From Halictus rubicundus (taxonomy: Eukaryota; Arthropoda; Insecta; Hymenoptera; Halictidae), in the NCBI RefSeq assembly GCF_050948215.1, contig NC_135157.1, forward strand, positions 3,596,001 through 3,660,000: a DNA stretch of 64,000 nucleotides. Direction: 5' to 3'. The notes under the pieces are model-generated. The model was not told the origin of the DNA and made no database searches. It was given only the letters and a program-made list of their open reading frames with translations. Each line of letters starts with the position of its first letter. Within the stretch, counting starts at the first letter, position 1. The position numbers and the translations under genes are program-made. Of the stretch, positions 56,186 through 64,000 are shown one piece after another.

Positions 56186-56887
56186 TAGAAAAAACATTGA
56201 AAAGGAAACTAGAGAGCAAGTCAAGTGCCAAAAATGGCAAATGTATAGATCCAAATTACTCATGGCATCAAACTTCGGGCAAGTGTGCCGACGTTTGAAA
56301 AAAACGCCGTGTGGTAATTTGGTAAGGTCGCTGCTATATCCAAAAGTTTTGGACCTGCCTTCCATTGAGCATGGGCGGCAGTGCGAACATATTGCCCGAG
56401 AAGAACTCTCGCGGAAAGAAGGCATCACAATAAGAAAGTGTGGCCTCTTCATCGATGCCTCAATCCCATTTTTGGGAGTTTCTCCGGACAGCGTGATCGA
56501 TGATGACGACGGTATCGTCGAAATAAAATGCCCGAAAACGGCAGAAAATATATCGCCAGAAGAAGCAATAAAAACAGTACCTGCAGTACGCAAAATATTT
56601 GTGGATGATGCTGGTACTGTAATGAACAAAAACCATTACTACTTTTATCAAGTGCAAGGGCAGCTGCACATAACGCAAAAAATGTATTGCCTATTTTGTG
56701 TTTGGACACGCAAAGGCTTGATATCGCTAAAGATATATAGAGACGACAAATTTTGGCAGCAAGAAATGCAGTCGAAATTGTCCCGATTTTACATACATTG
56801 CATGCTGCCGGAAATAGTGGACAGTCGACACAATAGGAGTATGGCCATTTGTACGGTTCCGAGAGGATGCATGCCGCGGCCCCCATA
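56186..56887 (+). CDS. YqaJ-type nuclease domain protein, N-terminally incomplete
   Basis: An open frame of about 233 codons, from sense sequence at 56186 to TAG at 56885-56887. YqaJ-like (PD-(D/E)XK) features: KWQMYRSKLLMASNFGQVCR, the acidic IEHGRQCEHIAREEL, then PFLGVSPDSVIDDDDGIVEI-KCP (Asp and Glu-x-Lys of the active site) and YYFYQVQGQLHIT. The family are viral-type recombination exonucleases that spread in animals mostly within mobile DNA. No clear start codon in context; the 5' end abuts the gypsy fragment. Lies 400 bp past the P-transposase relic, but a link is unproven. Confidence 0.6.
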
Positions 56888-56889
56888 GA

Positions 56890-57740
56890 ATACCGTAGTT
56901 TTATGTTTATGGCGTATTTTCACGCTGTCTCCAGATATCGTTGGAGGCCCTTTTCCGATTTTATACTGTCCGATACTTTAGAAGAATGCTAATCCTCGAG
57001 TGTCGTATACGGCACTCGAAGATTCGAGCTGACAGTATTGGAAAGGTGGCCATAAAGTCAATCCGTGGGCCCGTCCTTTAGAATTTCATGCGCTTCGTAG
57101 GGTCCCGGATTCGGACTTTCGCAGGCCTGATGGTTACCACCAGCGGCCAGCGGCCAAGGGTCCGCATCCCTTGTGCCACACGTGCAAAACACTTGCGGTG
57201 TTTTCGGCACGTCGCGTCCTTCCCTTATTACCTACTCGAGGTACCCTCGGACCCGTGTTCCGAGAAATCGTTCGTCCCCTTGGCCATCGGGACCGTAACC
57301 AGGCCAAGGGCCATAAATCCGCGGCGGGCCATGCAGACCCGCGTCGTCGCGCTGCTTCGGGGTAACGTCACTCGCGGATTTTCGGCCGTCTTCGGCATTT
57401 TTCGGAAAGGGATGTTTTTCCCCCAAACGGGCCTTATCGAGGCATTCCGCGAGGTGACTTACGAACTCACCCCGAAGCAGTGAGGCAGAAACGAAAAACC
57501 CGTCATACCGGACGTATCGGAGAAGCGAACAAACCGTTGTATCGAAATAGCTATCGGCTACCATCGTAACACAAGTTAACTATCGGTTAACACATATTGA
57601 AGTTCCGACCACACCTCTAGAATTGTTACAACCGCGGATCCACACAAAACAAGTCGCCCAATGTTAGTTCGGTCGGCGACCAAGTGCGGGATAAAAATCT
57701 AGTCCAAAATAAATACGTTATTTTAAAAACAACGCGTATC
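56890..57740. repeat. GC-rich LTR-like sequence
   Basis: A palindrome at 56993-57030 (CTCGAGTGTCGTATACGGCACTCGA-like) is followed by GC-rich, non-coding sequence to about 57580 and AATAAA at 57708-57713. Frames on both strands overlap and share no domain. Ends not found. Confidence 0.3.
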
Positions 57741-58047
57741 CGTTTTTTTTTTATCCTCGGCACGAACTCATTACACCATTCGAGAGCCCTCCGATATAGA
57801 GCGAAGAAAGCCTATCATCATCAGCTCGCGAATCATTGGAATCGCTGGAGCTTCCTGACGCGATGTCGTCGGGCCGCACACTTTGAAACAGTCTGCGGAA
57901 TCGCTGATTATTTCAGCGGTTAGAATTGATTTATTTTTGCAGATTCGTCTTCCCTGATAGATTCCAGAGTGCTGCCAATGGATCCCAAACCATCCGACTG
58001 CACATCTCAGACCCGGTAAGTATACACAATCATACGAATTTATCTAC
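57741..58047. other. Spacer before the Tc1 element
   Basis: Nothing recognised; mixed composition with no domain-bearing frame. Confidence 0.3.
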
Positions 58048-58049
58048 TA

Positions 58050-59717
58050 CAGTGAGTGTAAAAAGTATTCGTACACCTCTTATAGTTTTAGAAAACCATA
58101 TATTTTTTTATGTAATTGTACATTCTTTTATAAAACAAAAACACAATTACGATTATTATATGTTTCAACTACAAAATGTGACATAAATAAACTAACGAAA
58201 AGTTAACGTTAATGAGATACATTAAAAAGAATCTGAAGTCTCTCAAAATTAGCACGCAAAAAGTATTCGTACATGTAACAAATTTAGCAATAAACGTGTT
58301 ATAATTTGCGAGAATAAATTAAGTTAATATTTCGTTGGATAGCCTTTCGACTGTATAATTGCGTCCAGTCTTCTTGGCATTGAATACACTAAATTGGATG
58401 TGATTTCGTGTGTAATATTGCACCATTCCTCTTGAAGAGCAAGTTTTAATTGTTCTTTACTTGAAATATGCCGGGTTCGGATTTTTTTATCAAGCAGATG
58501 CCACAAATTTTCGATCGGATTCGTATCCGGTGATTGGAGAGTTGTGTTCAAATATTGTGGTGTGTTATAAAGCAACCACTCGCTAGTGTTGCGTGCTGTA
58601 TGTTTGGGGTCATTGTCTTGAGTGAAGATAAAGTTGTCTTTTATACCAATTTTTTCTGCACTACTTACAATATAGGTTTTTAATATGTTTAGGTATATTT
58701 TGTGGTCCATGATTCCCTCGATGAAGTGTAACGATCCCACTCCAGCAGCACTCATACAACCCCAAACCACGATCGAACCTCCGCCGTGTTTTACTGTGGG
58801 ACGTAGATTTTCTTTTTGTAGCTCTGTATTTTCTTCCTCCAGACCGTACACTTGCCATCAGAGCCAAAAACATTAAATTTACTTTCGTCAGCAAGTATGT
58901 CTCTTCTCCTAATCTCTATAGGCTTATTAATATTCTCTTTCGCGAAATCAAGCTTCTTCTTTCTATTTGCGGCATTTACGAAATACTTCTTGCGAGCAAC
59001 TCGGCCGTGGTATTAATTATTTCGTAAACAATTACGAATAGTGCTGGCACATACACTTACTCCAGCGTTGTTTGCAAGCTCAGCAGCGATCTTAGGGGCA
59101 GTAATTTTAGGATTTGTTTTTATTTCACGCACTGTAAAACGTTCATCGCGTGAGCTAAGTTTTCGAGGCCGACCAGATTTCGCTTTATGTTTATTGGTTT
59201 TTCGTTCACCATATCGATTTATAATTCCTTGTATAGTGCTATGTGGCCTATTAATTGTTTTTGCTATTTCTCGCAATGATTTGCACTGATTATGCAGTTG
59301 TATAATAATTTTTCTTTAAGTCTCACTTGTTTCCTTACGTTTACAACCCATTTTACCGAATGTTACAAAAATTGACTGGTTTTGCAGAAGGTTTTCCACT
59401 AGACTGTGCATCAAAGACCCTGTCTGATTATTTGTCGGATCCCGCTAAATCATAATATAAACAATCGGAAGTCTTTCTAGTACATTCTAGTACCTGTACG
59501 AATACTTTTTGCGCGCAAATTTAGAGGCACTTCTCATACTTTCTAATTTTTCTCGTTAACGTTAAACTTTCTCAAGTATATTTATATGACAGTATGTAGT
59601 TAAAGTATATAACAATTACAATTATGTTTCGTATTACAAACATGTGTGCAATTACATCGAGAAATACATGGTTTTTTAAGCCTACAAGAGGTGTACGAAT
59701 ACTTTTTACACTCACTG
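58050..59717 (-). mobile_element. Full-length Tc1-type transposon
   Basis: 1668 bp between TA (58048-58049) and TA (59718-59719). Terminal inverted repeats are near-perfect over at least 34 bp from CAGTGAGTGTAAAAAGTATT. A second AAAAGTATTCGTACA-like motif lies inside each end (58258 and 59500), as in Tc1 elements with inner repeats. Confidence 0.9.
58324..59352 (-). pseudogene. Tc1 transposase (DD34E), inactivated
   Basis: An ATG at 59350-59352 is followed by an in-frame stop 12 codons on. Then the helix-turn-helix (LREIAKTINRPHSTIQGI), a GRPRKLS hook motif, a stop near 59013, ILADESKFNVFGSDGK (first Asp) and, after a frameshift near 58850, FTQDNDPKHTAR (second Asp) and SPDTNPIENLWH (Glu). 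At least three breaks. The closely paired TIRs suggest it is not very old. Confidence 0.85.
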
Positions 59718-59719
59718 TA

Positions 59720-60438
59720 TATGTTTCAATACTTTATTCGTTTCTACTTATGTCATGTTACAGATGAGATTCATGCGGCCAAGTCCAATAGGAGGACTGA
59801 GGGGACGTTTCTGTAAATTTTATCGATCATACTGTAACAATTTTATTATATTTGTAATGTAATTTTTGTATTATGAATACTGATAAGGTTTTGGCAGTTT
59901 TCCTTATCCTAGCTGTAGGGGCTCGCGTTGGGCGATGTTTTATGGCAGGGGTCTTGATGTTCTGCAGCAGGCCCAGTACGTGACTTTTCGGAGTTTGGCT
60001 ACGGCGACGGGCCTGTCGTCCCCACTTGGTTCAATAGTGTTGCCGTCCGTACCTGGGTCCCTTCGATGCAGTTCCCTGCCGTAAAACACCTAAATTCGTT
60101 CGCCTCTTAGAATCAACGCGTCCGGGTGCTTAAGACTACAGCTCGAATGGTTTGCAGATGTCTGGAAAAACCCAGGGTTCGGTCGCCAAGGATGTGTGGC
60201 CTTGGCAAACCCTGGGCCTGTCTCAAGCACCCAGCCCCTAGATCCTCCCACCAAACCCCCGAAGTAGGGTTGAGACTTTAGCGTAGTGGGGTTTCTGTGT
60301 GAATGTAGAAAAAATGCAGTGCAGGCCCGACTACTTTATGAAGAAAGGTACCCCGAGCGAAACACTCCTTCTAGACATACTTTCACTAATACGTACAGGT
60401 TGTTTCGAAGTACTGGAAGTGTACATGCAAGACAGTAG
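59720..60438. other. Non-coding sequence with inverted motif
   Basis: CCAAGGATGTGTGGCCTTGG (about 60187) forms a small hairpin. The GC-richer stretch looks like the untranslated end of a retroelement, unproven. The frame at 60299-60487 seems to be the out-of-phase start of the next transposase. Confidence 0.3.
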
Positions 60439-61302
60439 AAACGGAAGAATCCCACGACTAATGAAGACAATGAAATTAATATTTTAGCAGCTATAGCTGT
60501 CAATCCTCACGTGAGTACAAGAAAAATTGCCCGGGAAGCAGACATAAGTCAAAGTAGCGTAATACGAATTCTGGCCCGACATAAATTTCATCCGTTCCAC
60601 ATATCACTCCATCAAGAATTGCACGGGAATGATTTTCAAAATAGAATTAACTTTTGTCAATGGGGATTGCTTCAAAATCATTCATTTTTTTCTAATGTCT
60701 TGTTTACGGACGAAGCAACATTTACTAATCATGGCTCAATTAATCTACGGAACGCCCATTATTGGTCTGTGGATAATCCGCACTGGCTGCGAGAAATTTA
60801 TCATCAAAGACAATGGAGCGTAAACGTGTGGTGTGGTATTTTGAACGACAAAGTAATTGGACCATATTTCGTTAACGGAATGATGACGGGACAGAAATAC
60901 GCTCAATTTTTGCAAGAAGATCTGCCAATTTTGTTAGAAGATGTCCCTTTACAAAATCGCTACGATATGTGGTACCAACATGACGGTTGTCCTGCTCATT
61001 ATGCACGAGTAGCAAGAGAAACGTTGGATTCTCGATATCCAAACCGATGGATTGGACGAGGCGGAACAGTTTCATGGCCAGCACGTTCGCCTGATTTAAA
61101 TCCACTGGATTTCTTTTTATGGGGTCTGCTAAAAGAGACCGTGTACACGGATGCTCCAACAACAGTTGAAGATATGCGTCAGCGTATCATCACAGCATGT
61201 ACGAATATCACGTCGGATACACTTATCAGAGTTCAACATTCCTTCAGAGCTCGTTTACAACAATGTATCGACGCAGACGGCCATCATTTCGAACATTTAT
61301 AA
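60439..61302 (+). pseudogene. DD41D (rosa-type) mariner transposase, N-terminally broken
   Basis: Open for 287 codons from 60439; the helix-turn-helix follows (VSTRKIAREADISQSSVIRI), then the core: first Asp in FTDEATFTN, second in YQHDGCPAHY, third in SPDLNPLDFFLWG. The last two are separated by 41 residues, so DD41D, as in the rosa group of the IS630-Tc1-mariner superfamily. The catalytic domain is complete and undamaged. The region before 60439 is out of frame and lacks the first DNA-binding helices, so the copy looks dead. The right terminus is near 61600-61615 (GACACCCTGTATA). Confidence 0.82.
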
Positions 61303-61615
61303 AATACAGGTATTCTGCTTCCATATTTTAGTTTTATACGTTTTTTCTGTCCTTGACCTTGAATGACCTTGGACTAATTATAGTCACTGAATTCCTAATT
61401 GAAAGGGACTATCATTGTAGGTGTTTAAAAAAGGGTGGTTCCATTTTAAAAAAGTCAAGGTGACCTTGATATCTCCAAAAAAATGACATAAAAACAAAAT
61501 TTTTTTGCATCGTGTCAGCCCCCTTGTACCATTCAACTTTGTCCTTACCATATTTTACGTATCTTTAGAAACAACAAAGATATTTGAGATGCTAACGTTT
61601 GGTGACACCCTGTAT
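61303..61615 (+). mobile_element. 3' untranslated part and right terminus of the DD41D mariner
   Basis: Non-coding lead ending GTTTGGTGACACCCTGTATA, the mariner-type terminus next to TA. No matching left terminus is seen upstream of the transposase, so the left end is lost. Confidence 0.6.
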
Positions 61616-62292
61616 ATATAAATATATATATGTATATAATTTATAATATCGTAATGTGAGACATATATAAATAGACATATATATAATAATATAAATATAT
61701 TATTACATTTATGCGCTTCGTGGCATAAAAAGAGCTGCTTTAAATTTCATTTAAATGAGATTTGAATATAATTTTCTTTCTGACAGGAAGTAAATTCCGG
61801 CTCATTTTCAAGAAGTCCTGGTAATATGTATAAAATTATTATAATGTTAAGAATAAACTGATTCAATTTAATATAAATCAAATGATTTCCTTAGCTTTTG
61901 CATACACGTGACCGCCATTCGAGTTTCATTTTAGAGATATTAGCGAAAAACTCCAGAGGTAATGTGACAACGAGTCCTGCGTATATCTACACGCCCGTGG
62001 CAATGTATGTGTTAGCATGTGTTGGTCGGCTGAATCAGGCTCACGAGGCAGGAATCAGTTTCACGAAACGCTTGTACATTTACGGGTTTGACGACATGGC
62101 AACAGTGAGGCGAAGGATTATATGTGGCAACCATGTCTAGTCGCTAGCTTTCTCTCTCAATTTTCGTTTCTCTCTTCCGCTACTACTCAATCTTCTTACC
62201 ATCCTCAGTCGGCATTTCATATATTCTTTTTTACGAACGTAGTTCCACAAAAAAAAAATTTTAACCATTCCACAATGAGTTTTCCCTACTAA
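61616..62292. other. AT-rich spacer
   Basis: Starts with a TATATAA-type low-complexity run. The 80-codon frame at 61898-62140 has no recognisable domain. Nothing else seen. Confidence 0.35.
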
Positions 62293-62320
62293 CAGTCAAG
62301 GTCAAATTCCTGCCGGCCAC
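62293..62320. mobile_element. End fragment of the GGCCGGCAGG MITE family
   Basis: AACAGTCAAGGTCAAATTCC-TGCCGGCC matches the right end of the MITE at 49291-49716 (four differences). A remnant end only. Confidence 0.45.
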
Positions 62321-62760
62321 GTGCCGCACTTAGCACTGGGCCCGGAAGACATCCCGCTGCATCACCAAAATTAGTTTTCAACAAAACGACACGCTCACAC
62401 TTCTCACGCACGAGAGGCGTGGAACGTGGGCGTGTTACGCAAAATTCACTGATTGGTGGAAGTTCCTCGAAAGGACTTCCACCAATCAGTCGACGAGCGT
62501 TTTTGAGATATAAGGCAGCAGACTACCGACGCGAGACCTCCAGTCAACGCAATCTAGTCACAGCCGAAGCTCCGCCGAGTCAAAAAGTCGTTAAAGTCTA
62601 GTAACATTGCGGTCGCTGTTAAACCGCAGTAAAAGTTCAATCGCAAGTCGAAGTTAATCGCCGTTCTAGTTGAACTACCCCGGACGCTCTCGCGACTTCA
62701 CTATTGATAAATAAACGATTCAGTCACACGTACACCTGATTTGAACATTATTTGAAGGCA
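62321..62760 (+). repeat. LTR-like sequence with promoter and poly(A) signal
   Basis: Contains a perfect 15-bp stem (CTGATTGGTGGAAGT and its complement, about 62448-62489), TATAAG at 62509-62514 and AATAAA at 62710-62715, in the order U3-R-U5. Probably a solo LTR. Ends not fixed. The 60-codon frame at 62419 is not called. Confidence 0.45.
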
Positions 62761-62860
62761 TCCGCCTTTTCAATAACCCTATTCCTTCAGAGTGTTCACC
62801 TATATCGACAAGGCTCACAGCTCATGAACAGACTGATAGATAGATATTCACCTTATCGTG

Positions 62861-63414
62861 GAGCAATTTGCAATATTCGGCAGTGTTATGCCGCGAAGGC
62901 AGATTTTTAACCATTTGCATAGAAGGGATGTTTATGACCCGAGGGTTTGATTTCCGCTATTCTCAAGGAGGTTTTACCATCGGCAATTTCGGCCGTCCTC
63001 GGATTAGTCGCGGAGTCAGGCCCGGCAATTTAAGTTATTAGGGTGCGTTTGTAAAAAAAGGGAAACGTGCCTTCTGCAGAGTTCTGGCTCTCCGCTTAAC
63101 GGCAATTGACGGGTCATAAACCTCCACGTGCAATTCAGCTGTTGTCGACTCCGAAAGCGAGGGGACCCTTGGGCCCGGGAAAGACCCTTTCCCTGGTCGG
63201 GAAAGCAACCGCCCACGCGTTTTCCAGAACCACATTGGTCAATAATGTTTACGCCCACCAAGGGTCCTCGGGTATAAATAGGCTAAGGACACTGCGATCG
63301 CTGCTGTTTTTAAGAAATTCACCACTAAGAATCACAACACGGAGACAGTCCTTGTCGTTCCCGCGTATTTAAATTCGCAAACAAAATTCCGTTCCTTCGA
63401 AATCAAAATATAAT
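62861..63414 (+). repeat. Second LTR-like sequence
   Basis: GC-richer, begins near TTTGCAATATTCGGCAG and holds TATAAATA at 63273-63280. It ends against the LINE fragment. No coding domain. Confidence 0.35.
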
Positions 63415-63744
63415 AAATGGTATGGGATGGTAAAGGGGGAGGGTCGGCCGGGCTACTTAAAGAAAGGATGGGGGGAGAGTAGATGGCAGAGGGTGGCAAA
63501 GTTTAGGTTAGGAAATGGTATGAAAGAGGGAAAATATTGGATGGATGAGGAGGAGAGAAAATGTAGAGTGTGTGGATGGATAAGTGAGACGTAGGAGCAT
63601 GTTTGGGAGGAATGTATGAGGCTGGATGAAGAAGGAGGTTGGCAGGAGAAGATGGGGGAAGTGTTGGATGATGAGGGGGGAGGGGAGAAGTGGATGAGGA
63701 GAGTGGAGGAATGGAGGGAAGGTGCAAATGGAGGATTGGGATGA
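63415..63744 (+). pseudogene. LINE ORF2 C-terminal fragment with CCHC motif
   Basis: Frame from 63415 to TGA at 63742-63744. It carries GYLKKGWGESRWQRVAKFRL, then CRVC...H-x4-C (CRVCG, EHVWEEC), the C-terminal zinc-binding motif of non-LTR retrotransposons. One in-frame TAG at 63592-63594 replaces an expected Trp. Glu/Gly/Trp-rich composition as in related insect LINEs. Confidence 0.75.
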
Positions 63745-64000
63745 ATGGTGAGCGACCGGAAGAGGTGGTCCGCGGGTTAGGGAAGGGGAGGTGTAGGAGG
63801 AGGAGTGTGTGTGCGTGTGGGTGTGTGAGAGAAAAGAGTAGTATGATATGTTTTTATTTGTTTGTTTTTTGCTGATGGAAAATTTACGGAAGCTATTTAT
63901 TTTATTTGTTTTTACATAATGTAATATAGAAATGTATTTTATTCTGTTTACTATATTGTATTTATGGCGAGCGTGATGGCGAGCGTTATGGTGGATTTGA
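63745..64000. other. LINE 3' untranslated region and right edge of window
   Basis: A GT-rich stretch follows the LINE stop, then T-rich sequence. The edge has ATGGCGAGCGTGATGGCG-like repeats. No gene seen. Confidence 0.35.

Noticed and set aside
56449..56886. Minus-strand frames of 145 and 150 codons
   Set aside because: Shadows of the YqaJ-type frame on the plus strand, which has recognisable active-site motifs.

Overview
The window looks like nuclear DNA of an insect, most likely a hymenopteran and quite possibly an ant. The reasons are AT-rich introns with clean GT/AG signals, insect-type digestive carboxypeptidases, a one-domain chitin-binding peptide gene, a nuclear tRNA-Glu, and a mix of Tc1, DD41D mariner, P, hAT-like, Harbinger-like and TTAA-target transposons with gypsy and LINE fragments. 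The species call is inference; no protein or genome search could be run.

Left part (1-13.9 kb): AT-rich flank, a two-exon gene for a secreted chitin-binding (CBM14) peptide (3806-4251), a Harbinger-type MITE (5218-5484), tRNA-Glu(TTC) on the minus strand, a 187-bp tandem repeat, and a GC-richer block (7.7-12.7 kb) of unknown non-coding repeats built largely from short hairpins.

Middle (13.9-32.7 kb): two tandem M14A zinc carboxypeptidase genes of type A specificity, five exons (15987-23125) and six exons (25810-32680), same orientation. All catalytic residues are present, but the copies differ in intron positions and in the propeptide cleavage site. Their introns and flanks are full of diverged copies of one TA-flanked palindromic MITE, and one intron of the second gene holds an antisense U6 retropseudogene.

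Right part (34.5-64 kb): nested mobile DNA. A gypsy pol relic (RNase H plus integrase) carries an 859-bp DNA transposon and a 412-bp solo LTR. It abuts a virus-derived nucleoprotein-like reading frame that is nearly intact (one in-frame stop) and is split near its 3' end by a 5264-bp TTAA-flanked element with arms of about 1 kb; that element carries a small spliced gene for an Ala/Pro-rich, RGG-box protein. Beyond it lie GC-rich inverted repeats and LTR-like sequence.

The most striking object is a complete LTR element at 48763-53327 (minus strand; two 387-bp LTRs, 4-bp target duplication, PBS). Its single 1041-codon frame reads SAP domain, Gag, two CCHC knuckles, aspartic protease, then an in-frame segment of the host gene EHBP1 (calponin-homology domain and NPF motif) where reverse transcriptase, RNase H and most of integrase should be, then the integrase C-terminus. 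This is a transduced host gene inside a retroelement.

The last 10 kb hold relics of a LINE, a P transposase, gypsy RT, a YqaJ-type nuclease frame, a full-length but broken Tc1, a DD41D transposase that is open over most of its length, LTR-like sequences and a LINE 3' end.
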